Assembly (NCBI GenBank): GCA_017302615.1 | Contig: JAFLDB010000003.1 | Coordinates: 1 to 64,000, forward strand | DNA from: Sphingomonadales bacterium | Lineage (GTDB): Bacteria; Pseudomonadota; Alphaproteobacteria; Sphingomonadales; Sphingomonadaceae | Reading direction: 5' to 3' | DNA: 64,000 nucleotides | Part shown: piece after piece, positions 1-8,699 of the stretch | Position numbering within the stretch: the first letter of the stretch is position 1 | Layout: each line of letters opens with the position of its first letter | Translations under genes and position numbers: made by a program | Notes under the pieces: generated by a model | Told to the model about the DNA's origin: nothing | The model's database searches: none | Seen by the model: only the letters and a program-made list of their open reading frames with translations

Positions 1-688
1 GGGGCGGAGGCGGCGGCGGGGGCGGCGGAGGCGGCGGCGGAGCAGCCGGCTCACCGAAGTTGTAGCCCAGCGTCAGCATCAGCGAGTGCGAGCGGAACTT
101 GGTGTCGAGAGCGGCACCGCGCGGCGAAACCAGTTCAACGTTGTTCTGGTTGTACAGGCGATACTTCAGGCCGACATCGACCTTGCTGCTGACCGGGTAA
201 CGCAGGCCGGCGATAGCCTGCCAGGCAAAGCCCGAATCCGAGTCATCGACGTAGGTGATCTGCGGGGTGTCAGCCAGAACCTTGACACGGCCGATACCGG
301 CACCGCCACCGACATAGGCCTGGAGGCCATCGTCGTCACCGAAGTCAAGCAGGCCGTTGAGCATGAAGCTCAGCGCGCTGGCATTGCCATCGAGGTTGGC
401 ACCCGAGAAGGTTGTGGCACCCGAGACGTTGAAGCCATCGGCCTTGGCGCGACGGTAGCTGGCTTCTGCTTCGAGACGGAAACCGCCGAAGTCGTAGCCG
501 ACGATGCCGCCGAGGTCGTAGCCCACGGCAGTGTTCATCGTGCCGAAGCCCGGGCTGACCAGGTTGAACATGTCTTCGATCAGGACGCCGCCAACATCGG
601 CTTCGACGTACCAGGAATCGTCACGGGCGAGGGCCGGCGTAGCAAGGGCCGTGGAGGCCAGCGCCATCCCAAGGACGAGTTTGCGCAT
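1..688 (-). CDS. OmpA-like outer membrane beta-barrel protein, 3' end cut by window
   Basis: The reading frame starts at the ATG at 688 and stays open to base 1, so the C-terminus lies outside. A signal peptide (MRKLVLGMALASTALATPALA) is followed by about 185 residues of alternating aromatic/polar strands, including repeated GYD-F-GG turns, and ending in LMLTLGYNFGEP. This is the 8-stranded barrel pattern of OmpA N-terminal domains. The frame then runs into an uninterrupted run of at least 13 prolines, a linker that normally leads to a peptidoglycan-binding OmpA C-terminal domain. An AAGGGGA ribosome site lies about 10 bases upstream. Expected role: structural porin tethering outer membrane to cell wall. 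The peptidoglycan domain itself is not visible here. Confidence 0.85.
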   Translation of the reverse strand, partial: MRKLVLGMALASTALATPALARDDSWYVEADVGGVLIEDMFNLVSPGFGTMNTAVGYDLGGIVGYDFGGFRLEAEASYRRAKADGFNVSGATTFSGANLDGNASALSFMLNGLLDFGDDDGLQAYVGGGAGIGRVKVLADTPQITYVDDSDSGFAWQAIAGLRYPVSSKVDVGLKYRLYNQNNVELVSPRGAALDTKFRSHSLMLTLGYNFGEPAAPPPPPPPPPPPPP

Positions 689-884
689 TATGGTTTTCCC
701 CTTTTAGTAGGATTGAGCCACCGAGTGGGGATTGTCTAACTGCATCGATTCCCGTGCGCAAGGTCTCTGGCCCGCCAACTGTTGCAAAATTGTCGCAAAT
801 TCCGGAGCAAAGGGCATGAAATGGCCCGATTTTAGGGTCAGTGGCGGCATCTCCAGTCATCCGGATGGATCTGGCTCTCCGGAA

Positions 885-1340
885 TCAGGCCGCCGGAACC
901 ACCCCGGCAGTCTCCAGGGCTGCAATGATACCGGCAATTGCCGCACGGGCCTCGGCATCGATCGTGGTCCCGCCGGCCGGCAAGGCGGGGCGGTCCGGTA
1001 TCCGCCAGCCACCTGAAAAGCGCCATTCCTGGCCGCTTGCCCGGTCAAGCAGGCGCAGTCCGTCGACCGGCAAGGCGAACAGCCAGTTACCGCCCTGGCG
1101 GATGGCAATCTGCCCGTCATGACCCAGCCAGTCGCCGCTTGCTGCCGGGCTGATCAACCATGACTGGCCGTCCAGCGGTGCGGGTGGCGGATTGGCGGCT
1201 TCGCCCTCGATTGCCAGGAACATCAGCGCATCGAGCCGTGCAGCGGTTTCGTTGAGATAGCCTTCCTTCTGGGTCTGCCCCGCAAACAGCAAGGGCAGCC
1301 CCAGGCGGGGCGTGGAGGAATCGAACAGGGGATTGGGCAT
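885..1340 (-). CDS. DUF2793 protein at the end of the GTA cluster
   Basis: 151 residues. The start MPNPLFDSS fits the family better than an upstream in-frame start 60 bases earlier, which would overlap the previous gene. N-terminal residues 1-45 (TPRLGLPLLFAGQTQKE, then NEALARLDAL-like) are typical of DUF2793 proteins, which often lie beside tail-tip genes in alphaproteobacterial GTAs and phages. A Trp/Gly-rich beta-type middle contains GQSWLISP. It sits 16 bases downstream of the gp15-like gene on the same strand, so it is probably the last gene of the operon and may be a tail-fibre or adhesion accessory. Its function is not established. Confidence 0.8.
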   Translation of the reverse strand: MPNPLFDSSTPRLGLPLLFAGQTQKEGYLNETAARLDALMFLAIEGEAANPPPAPLDGQSWLISPAASGDWLGHDGQIAIRQGGNWLFALPVDGLRLLDRASGQEWRFSGGWRIPDRPALPAGGTTIDAEARAAIAGIIAALETAGVVPAA

Positions 1341-1356
1341 GGCGGAGCTACTCCGT

Positions 1357-3549
1357 TCACAGTTGGGGCGGGGCGATTTGCAAGGGATCGGACAGGCCAT
1401 GATCGCCGCGCTGGCGGATTTCGAACCAGCCGTCCGGAAGGGTGCCTAGCAGCGCATCGACCTGCCCGACGGCGAAGGCCAGTTGCGGTTCCGGGCTGGT
1501 CCAGCCTTGCAGGGTGCCGACATCGTTTCCGAACGTGATTTCATAGGCCTCGACCTGCTCGCCCAGCGGCAGATCGAACCCTTCCGTCCAGGCCCAGCCG
1601 CCCCGGGCGCGGCGGGTCCAGGTCAGCACCAGGTCGGCATCCGCGCTGCGGTGCCAATGGCCGTGGACCGGGCTGAGCGGGCGGTGTCCGATCCCGCGCA
1701 GCCGCACCGGGCTGGTAACAGGCTCGGCATCGACCAGACCGATCGCTGCGATCACGGCATGGGGGTTGGCCGCAATCGCCTCGCCCGGGAGCAAGCTGCC
1801 GCTGCCATCCAGCAAGGCAAAGGGCTGACCCGGCTGATGGGCTGCAATCGCGGCTTCAGTGCCGCCGCGGCCGCGCCACAAGCCGGTCAGCCGCCAAGCA
1901 CCATGGCCCAGCGCTTCGGCCCTGGCGAACTGGATGATCTCGCTGCCCAGCACGGCCCGGTTGGCGCCCAGCGCCAGCTGGCGCATTGTCGCGTTGCCGA
2001 GCGCGAGGTCGGTGCCGATCAGGCGTACGGTGACTGTGCCGTGCCGATCGAACAGCAACGGTGTTGCCGGCGCAAGCGCGGTCAAGCTGGTGCCGATCAC
2101 CGCCCGGGTTCGTCCGCTTGGACCAAGCGGTTCAAGCCCGCCGTCTCCGCGATCAAGAAAGAGGCTGGCTCCCGCCCAGCCTGGAGCGGGCGAGGATGAA
2201 AGCGCAACGATTTGCGGTATCGGAGTGGTGGCCTGGCCGTCCCACGGCAGTTCACAGGCAACCAGCCCGGTGGGGCCATTGGCCTGGTCGGTTGGCGGAT
2301 TGATCCGGCCCGGATCGGCCGCATGGTCCGTACCGGGTGACAGCGGGGCCAGCCTGACCAGCTGCAGATCGACCCCGTGATCGCGCCACTCCCAGTCGCG
2401 CACCTGCCACAGGCCGGGGTGGCCGGTCAGTCGCACGGTCGATCCCGGTCCAACGGCGGGATCAAGCTGGGTAACCCGCCAGGAAATGGTCTGCCGGCTC
2501 CAGTCGCTGCGCTTGGCTGCTTGGTCGATCAGCGCGCGGGCCGCGCTGGCAGTCATCGCTGCAGGCAGTTCCAGTGTGCGCGGCTGGCCGGGGCGGGGGC
2601 GGCCGTGCGCTCGCTGGGCTCCTGGCTGGTAATCGCGCTCCGTATCGTAATAGCGCAGCACCGCGACCGGAGCTTCGCCGTCCGGTCCGCGTTGCCGGGC
2701 ATATCCGGCCTTGCCGCCGAAGTCGTCCTGGCTGGAGGACGTGGCGGCCTCGGGCAAGAGCAAGGCAGGGATATCGCGGCGGTCGGGCAGAAAAGTGATA
2801 CCCTCTCCGCCTGCATCGCAGTCGACCGGGAAGAACGGGTCAAGCAGGGCGAGGGTCTCGGCCAGCGGGCCATCACAGGACAAACCGGAAAGGCCGGTCA
2901 GCGGTACGGCGGAACTGTGATCGCTCAGCACGCCTTCAGCCAGATCGGCAAGATGGAGCGGGCGTTCATCGGCGACCACTTCGAACGATAGCGACGGGAT
3001 GCGGTTGCCGAAGTCGGCCAATTGCAGGTCGTCGAACACCACATAGGCAAGGCCGCGATAGGCCGGGCAAGTTGCGGCGCCTTCTGCTGCGGCGATCAGC
3101 GGATCGGGTTGTTGGTCACTGTTGCCTGGATGGAAGCGGAAAGTTCCGCCCACCTTCATGTCACCGGCCTCGCCGCGCAGCAGTTTGCCATCGGCCCAGA
3201 TCCGCCCGACCGAACTGAGAGGGCGGCTCGAAAGCGCCACGGCGAAACTGGCGGAATAGCTGTAACTGGTCACAGACGGACTGCCCTTGCTGCCGCCCTG
3301 GCTATCCTTTCGTTCGACAAGGTCGGTCGCCCAGATGATCTGCCCGGCCACGCGCATCCGCCCGAAATGGCGCGGGATCGGTGCGCCATAGCTGGATGTG
3401 CTGAGCCGCAGTTCGGTCAGCCGCGGGCCTTCGCGGCGGCCACCGCCGAACAACCGCGTATCCACTGAACGGCCCAGCAGCGCACCGATCGAGCCGCCGA
3501 TCGGACCGCCGATCAAAGTGCCGATCGCGCCAAGAACCAGGGTTGCCAT
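1357..3549 (-). CDS. GTA gp15-like tail-tip / host specificity protein
   Basis: 730 residues. The N-terminus is a glycine-zipper hydrophobic stretch (LGAIGTLIGGPIGGSIG), then a segment resembling gp15/phage tail proteins (YGAPIPRHFGRMRVAGQIIW; DLQLADFGNRIPSLSFEV). A central phage-tail-3-like domain follows (about 205-400) and then a beta-rich C-terminal half. In the Rhodobacter capsulatus GTA the equivalent protein is about 1300 residues and carries an internal TIM-barrel domain. No such domain is evident here: the sequence passes directly from the hub region to the tail domain. Expected role: tail-tip megatron component contacting the recipient cell. It follows the peptidase gene by 12 bases. 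Confidence 0.88.
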   Translation of the reverse strand: MATLVLGAIGTLIGGPIGGSIGALLGRSVDTRLFGGGRREGPRLTELRLSTSSYGAPIPRHFGRMRVAGQIIWATDLVERKDSQGGSKGSPSVTSYSYSASFAVALSSRPLSSVGRIWADGKLLRGEAGDMKVGGTFRFHPGNSDQQPDPLIAAAEGAATCPAYRGLAYVVFDDLQLADFGNRIPSLSFEVVADERPLHLADLAEGVLSDHSSAVPLTGLSGLSCDGPLAETLALLDPFFPVDCDAGGEGITFLPDRRDIPALLLPEAATSSSQDDFGGKAGYARQRGPDGEAPVAVLRYYDTERDYQPGAQRAHGRPRPGQPRTLELPAAMTASAARALIDQAAKRSDWSRQTISWRVTQLDPAVGPGSTVRLTGHPGLWQVRDWEWRDHGVDLQLVRLAPLSPGTDHAADPGRINPPTDQANGPTGLVACELPWDGQATTPIPQIVALSSSPAPGWAGASLFLDRGDGGLEPLGPSGRTRAVIGTSLTALAPATPLLFDRHGTVTVRLIGTDLALGNATMRQLALGANRAVLGSEIIQFARAEALGHGAWRLTGLWRGRGGTEAAIAAHQPGQPFALLDGSGSLLPGEAIAANPHAVIAAIGLVDAEPVTSPVRLRGIGHRPLSPVHGHWHRSADADLVLTWTRRARGGWAWTEGFDLPLGEQVEAYEITFGNDVGTLQGWTSPEPQLAFAVGQVDALLGTLPDGWFEIRQRGDHGLSDPLQIAPPQL

Positions 3550-3561
3550 GGGGGATTACCT

Positions 3562-3969
3562 TCAGCTTGGCGGAGACAGCCGCCAGTGGTGGACGATCCG
3601 GCCGTCCGGGATTTGCGGTTGACAGACCACCCGGCGCAGCCCGGCATGAGCGTGGATCCAGCCCATCTCCGGTCCGGTGATGGCCAGGTGGAACTGGGCC
3701 GGACCCGGCACCAGCAACACGACATCGCCGGGGCTGACCGGGCCATCGACCGCAGCGAAGCCGCAGCTTGCCGCGTCGGGAAGCCAGAGATGCAGGCTTC
3801 TGATTCGCAATGGATATCCGGCTGGCAAGGCCAGCGGCCGGCCGATCGCCGCCATGGCCGCACCCAGCAGGCCGATGCAATCGAGGCCGGTTTGCGGATC
3901 GCGGCCGTGGAGGCGGAACCGGGTGCCGACCAGCGCGGCGGCTGCCCCGGCCAGCGCTGCCCCGCTCAT
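3562..3969 (-). CDS. GTA gp14-like NlpC/P60 cell-wall peptidase
   Basis: 135 residues, the usual length for GTA gp14. The motif GLDCIGLLGAA holds the probable catalytic Cys near residue 30, and HAHAGLRRVV near residue 107 supplies the His. This Cys-His pairing is that of NlpC/P60 amidase-type peptidases. In RcGTA the homologous tail protein is thought to open the recipient murein layer during DNA delivery. The start codon overlaps the stop of the gp13-like gene (ATGA), indicating translational coupling. No signal peptide is present, as expected for a particle component. Confidence 0.9.
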   Translation of the reverse strand: MSGAALAGAAAALVGTRFRLHGRDPQTGLDCIGLLGAAMAAIGRPLALPAGYPLRIRSLHLWLPDAASCGFAAVDGPVSPGDVVLLVPGPAQFHLAITGPEMGWIHAHAGLRRVVCQPQIPDGRIVHHWRLSPPS

Positions 3970-4787
3970 CCGGTGGGGGAGGGATAGCGCGTCACCAGAT
4001 CATTGCCCGGCAGGTGCGGCTCGCCCTGAAAGTTGATCGCATTTCCGAACCGGCTGGCGCAGGTGGCCAGGGTCCGGTCGCAGCCTTCGCGCAGCAGCAC
4101 GCGGCTCCCGGCGGGAACCATCCGGTCGAGCGCCCGGTCCAGCGTCAGGGTCGTCCCGGCGTGGCTGGTGATTTCCATCGCGAGCCCGGCATAGGGCCCG
4201 TCGAGCCAGCGCAGAGTTCCGCCGGTCAGCCCGTTCAGCGGCGCGGATGGCGCAAGGGTGACCCGACCGGCCTCGGCATCGCTGCCGGCAACCGTCCCCT
4301 CGTGGCTGAACCGCGCGGGAGAGAGGGTGCAACCCGGCCCGCAGAACACGGCGCGGCAGCTGGGGCTGGTGCGCGGGACGGGATCGCGCTGGAGTTCGGC
4401 CTTGCCGCTCTCCAGGGCGGCGGTGAAGGCTCCGGCCTCTTCGCTGACCGTGCCGATCGTGCCGCGATAGACCAGATGCCGGTCGAGACTGTCCCAGTCG
4501 ACCAGTCCGATAAGCACCCGCGCTCCGTCAAACCGGCCATCAGCCAGGTCTTCTGCAGCAATCGCGTTGTGGCTCAGCGCGCCCTGCACTTCGGCGCTGT
4601 CGGGATCGAACCCGGCCGAGCGGCGGATCGCGGACGGGACCATGCCCGGGGCCGAGCGGTGCAGCACGCCGTCCAGCCACAGGTCGCGGTCATGGGTGGT
4701 GAAGCCCAGCGTCACCCCGTCACGGCGGATCACCCGCCAGAAGGTGGCGACCGTTTCAAGCGGCTGGCTGAACCAGACCCGGCTCAT
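3966..4787 (-). CDS. GTA gp13-like tail hub protein (DUF2163 / BR0599 family)
   Basis: 273 residues counted from MSRVWFSQPLETVATFWRV. An upstream in-frame start would add 42 Arg-rich residues that run through the preceding gene, so it was rejected. The N-terminal TFWRVIRRDGVTLGFTTHDR and the C-terminal CDRTLATCASRFGNAINFQG, with several conserved Cys (C-x-C-type patterns near 160-170 and 240-250), mark the DUF2163 plus BR0599 pair found in RcGTA gp13. In the RcGTA particle this protein carries an iron-sulfur cluster and forms the tail hub. The gene overlaps both neighbours by 4 bases. Confidence 0.9.
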   Translation of the reverse strand: MSRVWFSQPLETVATFWRVIRRDGVTLGFTTHDRDLWLDGVLHRSAPGMVPSAIRRSAGFDPDSAEVQGALSHNAIAAEDLADGRFDGARVLIGLVDWDSLDRHLVYRGTIGTVSEEAGAFTAALESGKAELQRDPVPRTSPSCRAVFCGPGCTLSPARFSHEGTVAGSDAEAGRVTLAPSAPLNGLTGGTLRWLDGPYAGLAMEITSHAGTTLTLDRALDRMVPAGSRVLLREGCDRTLATCASRFGNAINFQGEPHLPGNDLVTRYPSPTG

Positions 4788-7120
4788 GGTGCGTCCTCGC
4801 GGATCTCGATCACCGGCACGCTCGGGGCTTCGCCCGCGGCAAAGACCGCACCGGTGATTTCCAGGCGATCCTCGGCAAAGCGCACCGGCACGTCGAACAG
4901 GAACCCGGCGCACACTTCGGCCCCGGCAGCTGGCGGCGAAGCCAGACGGACCATGCCGCCCGGCTCAAGCGTGAAGGCACCGGTCGGCACCCCGTCCACG
5001 CTGACCAGCACGCTGCCGGGCTGCGGGCGGGTAATCCGGCGCACCTGCTCCGCGCCCTGCTCGCCGTAGCGCTTCACCAACGGAAAGTCGGCGCGCAGCC
5101 CGTCGCCGGTGCCCAGCAGCTGGTCGGTGGCGGTTGGCGCGCCGGTCATTGCATGGGAACTGAAATCGGACGGATCGCGCAGGCGAAAGCCCCGCGCTGC
5201 CCCGCGCCTTGCCCGAAAGAAGGCGAGCAGCGTCCCCAGCTCCGCCTCTGAACGGATGCCGGGGCCGACATCGAAGCGCAGCCGCGCGTCCGACCACAGG
5301 CTGTTGCGGCGTTCAAAGCCTGAGGCGGTCACGGCGACACTGGTCGAGAACTCGGGCATGACCGTGGCGTCGCGGCCCAGGGCCAACGGATAAGGCACAT
5401 CGTCGAAGGGCAGCATGTCGTCCTCGGGTTGGGTTGCGGGCAGGCGGACAAAGCCGTCGCGGCAGACCTGGGGCAGGGCCCAGACAAAGCGCTCATGCGC
5501 CTGGCGCGCGGCGGCCTCGTCGATCCCGGCATCGATCCGCCGCCACAGTTCGGCATCGGCAGGGTTCAGGACAAAGCCGGCAAGGTAATCGGTCTCTGCC
5601 GCCGGATAGCCCAGCCGCGCACCCGCTTCGCCATAGGCCGCGCGGCGAAAAGCATCGGCGCCGCCAGTCAGCCAGTCATAGTCTTCCAGTTGCAGCCGGT
5701 CATAGGCCGGGCTGGCCCAGCCGGCCGGCAGATTGAGCCGCCGCACTTCCGGCATGGCCGGATCGAGCACGCCGGGCAGGAATACCAGTAGCAGCACCTC
5801 AGCCACAGCCGGAGCCGCCGCCGCCCGCACCGCATCGCGCAGGGCGGCGGTCGATGCGGCAAGCAGGGCTCCGGCCTGATCGAGCAGCGCGGTCTGGCCG
5901 GGGTTCAGCGGCTGGCGCAGATCGGCAATCGCCTGCGGAGTGCCGCCCAGCGCGGCCCTCCCGGCATCGTCGTAGATGCAGGGGCGGCCATCGGCCGTGA
6001 TCCACCACCACGGCTCGCCGATCTGGAAGCGCACCGGCACCTCGGCCTCTTCCATCAGCGATACGAATGCGGCGGCCACGCCTTGCAGCCAATCCATCGC
6101 CGCACTGCTGGCAGGCGAGAGCAGGGCCGAGGGCGGATCCCAGCCGGTCCGGGCCGGATTGCCATCGGCGGCGCGCTGCTGCCAGGCGGCAGGACAATGC
6201 TGGGCCAGCAGTTCATAGGACAGCGAGACGATCGGCGAGAAACCCGCCGCGCCCGCCATGGCCAGAAAGGAACGGTGCCACGCCTTTGCAGGGGTGTTCA
6301 GCGGATCGCCCGAACCCGGCACCAGGAAAGCCCCGGTTTGGGCGGTAAGCCGCATGTAATGGCTCATGCCGACGTAGTGCAGCAGGCTGCCGCGATAACC
6401 CAGTTGCCGGGCGGCGCGGATCAGCCGGTCGGGGGTCTGGTTGGTGCAATCGTCATAGGCGGTGGCGATGGCCAGGCCATGTGGCGGGACAATCACATCC
6501 CCAATCTCCAGCATGGCATGCTGGCCCTCGCAGCGGATCTCGCTCAGCTCGGCCCAGCCTTCGACCGGGGTGGAAAGCGCCACCGTGCTGTCAGCAACAT
6601 AGCCCGGCGCGACCAGCGAGATGAACATCCGGTCGATATCCGCCGGGTGGACCGGGTCTGCCTCACCCGGCAGCAGAAAGCCTCCGGCCAGAGTGCTGAA
6701 GTCGAGCTGGATCAGCGCATCGCTGGCAGACCCTTGGGCATAGTTCCACAACCGCACGTACCAGGTCCGCGCCGCCCCGGCTGCGTCGCGGCCCTCGATC
6801 GTCAGGACCGGACCGTTAACGGCATCGAGCGCGATCACGCCGCTTGAGCGCCAGCGGAAAGTCAGCCGGGTGCGCGCATAGTCGCGGTTGGTGGCATAGG
6901 CGAGCAGCGGGTGGTCGATGCCATCGACGCTGTCCCAGATCACTCCGGCGAGATCGCCTTCGCGCAGGAACACCGCATCGACGCGCAGCGCGTCGGCTGC
7001 CGGGCAGGTCAGCGCGGCCATCATCGGGCGCGGGAAATTGACGGTCCAGAAACGCGGATCGAAGCGCTGGATCCAGTCCGAATCCTGCCCTTCGCGCTTG
7101 GCGGCAAGCCAGAAGGCCAT
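4784..7120 (-). CDS. GTA gp12-like distal tail protein (DUF2460) with large TIM-barrel-like N-terminal extension
   Basis: 778 residues, against roughly 200 for gp12 in Rhodobacter. The C-terminal 205 residues match DUF2460/gp12 (ATVMPEFSTSVAVTASGFER; RGFRLRDPSDF; VSVDGVPTGAFTLEPGGMVRL). The preceding 570 residues contain FWTVNFPRPMMAAL at the start and, at about 225-440, a segment with alternating strands and helices (LLHYVGMSHYMRL; GFSPIVSLSYELL; VRFQIGEPWWWI) that looks like a TIM-barrel glycosidase fold. The Glu in QIGEPWWW is placed like a barrel catalytic or binding acid, but activity is not shown. Likely role: distal tail ring with an added sugar-binding or sugar-cleaving module. Confidence 0.85.
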   Translation of the reverse strand: MAFWLAAKREGQDSDWIQRFDPRFWTVNFPRPMMAALTCPAADALRVDAVFLREGDLAGVIWDSVDGIDHPLLAYATNRDYARTRLTFRWRSSGVIALDAVNGPVLTIEGRDAAGAARTWYVRLWNYAQGSASDALIQLDFSTLAGGFLLPGEADPVHPADIDRMFISLVAPGYVADSTVALSTPVEGWAELSEIRCEGQHAMLEIGDVIVPPHGLAIATAYDDCTNQTPDRLIRAARQLGYRGSLLHYVGMSHYMRLTAQTGAFLVPGSGDPLNTPAKAWHRSFLAMAGAAGFSPIVSLSYELLAQHCPAAWQQRAADGNPARTGWDPPSALLSPASSAAMDWLQGVAAAFVSLMEEAEVPVRFQIGEPWWWITADGRPCIYDDAGRAALGGTPQAIADLRQPLNPGQTALLDQAGALLAASTAALRDAVRAAAAPAVAEVLLLVFLPGVLDPAMPEVRRLNLPAGWASPAYDRLQLEDYDWLTGGADAFRRAAYGEAGARLGYPAAETDYLAGFVLNPADAELWRRIDAGIDEAAARQAHERFVWALPQVCRDGFVRLPATQPEDDMLPFDDVPYPLALGRDATVMPEFSTSVAVTASGFERRNSLWSDARLRFDVGPGIRSEAELGTLLAFFRARRGAARGFRLRDPSDFSSHAMTGAPTATDQLLGTGDGLRADFPLVKRYGEQGAEQVRRITRPQPGSVLVSVDGVPTGAFTLEPGGMVRLASPPAAGAEVCAGFLFDVPVRFAEDRLEITGAVFAAGEAPSVPVIEIREDAP

Positions 7121-7131
7121 CCCGGTTCTCC

Positions 7132-7698
7132 TTAGACTTCGCCCAGCGCGCGGCGCACCGCGCTGGCAACCTGGCGGCTGGAGCGTTGCAGCGCCTGCGG
7201 TGCGCTGGTCCCGGCCGGGGCGGCAATGGTGATGTTGACTTTTACGTCGCGCCGCGCGCCGCCAAGGCCGGCTTCGACCCGCCCGGCGCTGGTCGGCACG
7301 AACAGCTCCGGCCCGCGCTCGCCGACCAGGAATGGTCGTCCGGGTGCGACCGGGCCGCCGGTGGCGCGGCCCGGCAGGCCGAGGATCGACCCGATCAGCC
7401 CGCCAAGGTTCAGGAACGAGGCGATCCCGCCGCCCGATCCGCCGGAGCCAAGCAGGTTGGTCAGGGCCTGGCTGGCGATCTGGTCGATCACGCTCAGCGC
7501 AATGCGGCGCAGGTCCTCGAACCCCAGGCTGCCCTTGCGGATGGCGGACAGCAGGCCGCGCTCCAGCACGGTTCCGGCCCGTTCGAATCCATCGAGCAGA
7601 CCGGAATCGAAGGTGCTGCGCATGGCCGCGACATCGGCGGCAAAGCCCCGGGTATTGGCCCGCACGTCAATCAGCAGGCTATCGACCGGATCGGTCAT
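7132..7698 (-). CDS. GTA gp11-like tail tape measure protein
   Basis: 188 residues, short as in other GTAs, which have short tails. The N-terminal half is helical (DVAAMRSTFDSGLLDGFERA). A Gly-rich hydrophobic middle (LLGSGGSGGGIASFLNLGGLIGSILGLPG) is followed by the signature GRPFLVGERGPELFVP near residues 120-135, common at the C-terminus of tape measure proteins. Expected role: sets tail length and is threaded through the tail tube. Its start overlaps the end of the next upstream gene by 4 bases. Confidence 0.85.
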   Translation of the reverse strand: MTDPVDSLLIDVRANTRGFAADVAAMRSTFDSGLLDGFERAGTVLERGLLSAIRKGSLGFEDLRRIALSVIDQIASQALTNLLGSGGSGGGIASFLNLGGLIGSILGLPGRATGGPVAPGRPFLVGERGPELFVPTSAGRVEAGLGGARRDVKVNITIAAPAGTSAPQALQRSSRQVASAVRRALGEV

Positions 7699-7883
7699 GG
7701 TTCACGCTCCATCATGCGGGCAAGGTCGGTACGGGTCATGCCCGTCCCGTGGGACAGGGCAGGCGAGAGGATTGCGGCCAGCTCGGCCGGAGTTGCGGCC
7801 CAGAATTCGGCCGGTCGCCAGCCCAGCAGCTGCGCGGCGAGGGCCGACAGGCGCAACGCGCCGGGGCCGAAGCGTTCGGTCAC
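7695..7883 (-). CDS. GTA gp10.1-like tail assembly chaperone, small
   Basis: 62 residues, starting with GTG in a GTGA overlap with the gp10-like gene. The sequence LAAQLLGWRPAEFWAATPAEL followed by a short helix ending in LARMMEREP matches the short rcc01693-type proteins that lie between g10 and g11 in GTA clusters and are classed as tail assembly chaperones. Such proteins bind the tape measure before the tube assembles. Size, position and the W-P-x-E-F/L-W core support the call. Confidence 0.85.
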   Translation of the reverse strand: MTERFGPGALRLSALAAQLLGWRPAEFWAATPAELAAILSPALSHGTGMTRTDLARMMEREP

Positions 7884-8209
7884 GATCCGGCCGGATCCAC
7901 CCGGCCCTGCAGGATCTGGCCCAGCAGCACGCGCAGCGGCTTGCTCGCTTCAGCCAGGCCCATGGCCAGCACCGCCTCACCCACCATGTCGCGGCTCAGG
8001 CCCTCGCGATTGTCCAGGCAGTGCCAGAACAGCGCGGCCAGTTCGGCCAGTTTCAGCTGCCCCGCCCCAGCGCGCTCTACCAGCGCGAAGAGTGGGCCCA
8101 GGTCTTCCTCGGCCGCGACCAGCGCGGCGAAACTGGGGCGGAGCAGGCGCGGCGCTCCAGCCAGGGGGAGGCTGGCTTCGCCGCGGAACGGATTGGCGCT
8201 CTGGCTCAT
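7880..8209 (-). CDS. GTA gp10-like tail assembly protein
   Basis: 109 residues. LRPSFAALVAAEEDLGPLFAL near residues 23-43 and the helical remainder (LAELAALFWHCLD; EAVLAMGLAEASKPL) match the GTA-gp10 family (PF11836 type), with the characteristic pattern of an initial small-residue loop followed by a three-helix body. It is overlapped by 4 bases by both the gp9-like and the gp10.1-like genes, so all three are probably translationally coupled. Expected role: chaperone for the tape measure during tail tube assembly. Confidence 0.85.
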   Translation of the reverse strand: MSQSANPFRGEASLPLAGAPRLLRPSFAALVAAEEDLGPLFALVERAGAGQLKLAELAALFWHCLDNREGLSRDMVGEAVLAMGLAEASKPLRVLLGQILQGRVDPAGS

Positions 8210-8613
8210 GCGCTGGCCACCGCGCCCGAGCTTTCAAGGCTCAGCGTGTAATTGCGCTCGCCATTGAAATCGCCGGAATAGTCCAGCTTCTGGACCAGGA
8301 AGCGGCCGCGCAGCTTCTCGCCGTCCTCAAAGCTCAGTTCGTAATCGTCGAGCGTGCCGTTCATGGCATTGGCGCGGACCTGAGCCTCGGCGGCGCTGCC
8401 GAGGAAAATCCCGGCGGCACTGACCGAGACCGAGCGGACTCCTGCGCCCGACAGGATCTCGCGCCAGCCGCCGCTTTCCTTGCTGGTGATGACCACCGGA
8501 TCGCCGGCGATCGACATCTGGGTGGTGCGCAGGCCCGCAACGGTGCGGTAGACCGGCGGGCTTGCCCCGTCGGAAATCTTGAGCAGGAAGGCGCTGCCTT
8601 TCTGGGCGGTCAT
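8206..8613 (-). CDS. GTA gp9-like major tail tube protein
   Basis: 135 residues from MTAQKGSAFLLKISDG, chosen because this start follows a GGAGAACCCCC ribosome site and matches tail-tube proteins of the TP901-1 type. A longer open frame extends 125 residues upstream but is Arg-rich and overlaps the gp8-like gene. TVAGLRTTQMSIAGDPVVIT and SKESGGWREILSGAG are typical tail-tube strands. The product polymerises into the tail tube and is needed in many copies. A 95-base gap with a hairpin and direct repeats precedes it, unusual in this tightly packed operon. Confidence 0.88.
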   Translation of the reverse strand: MTAQKGSAFLLKISDGASPPVYRTVAGLRTTQMSIAGDPVVITSKESGGWREILSGAGVRSVSVSAAGIFLGSAAEAQVRANAMNGTLDDYELSFEDGEKLRGRFLVQKLDYSGDFNGERNYTLSLESSGAVASA

Positions 8614-8648
8614 GGGGGTTCTCCTTGTTGGGTTACGCCACTCGCATC

Positions 8649-8699
8649 CGCGATTGGCTTGCGCGATTGGCCGGGCAGGGAAAGCGGGATGGCTTTCCC
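8649..8699 (-). repeat. Direct repeats and hairpin upstream of the tail-tube gene
   Basis: CGCGATTGGC occurs at 8649-8658 and again at 8662-8671, a 13-base period. A perfect 8-bp stem GGGAAAGC / GCTTTCCC with a 6-base loop follows at 8678-8699. Together they fill the 95-base gap between the gp8-like and gp9-like genes, immediately 5' of the tail-tube reading frame on the minus strand. There is no T-run, so a transcript-processing or stabilising role fits better than termination, but the role is unknown. Confidence 0.6.
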
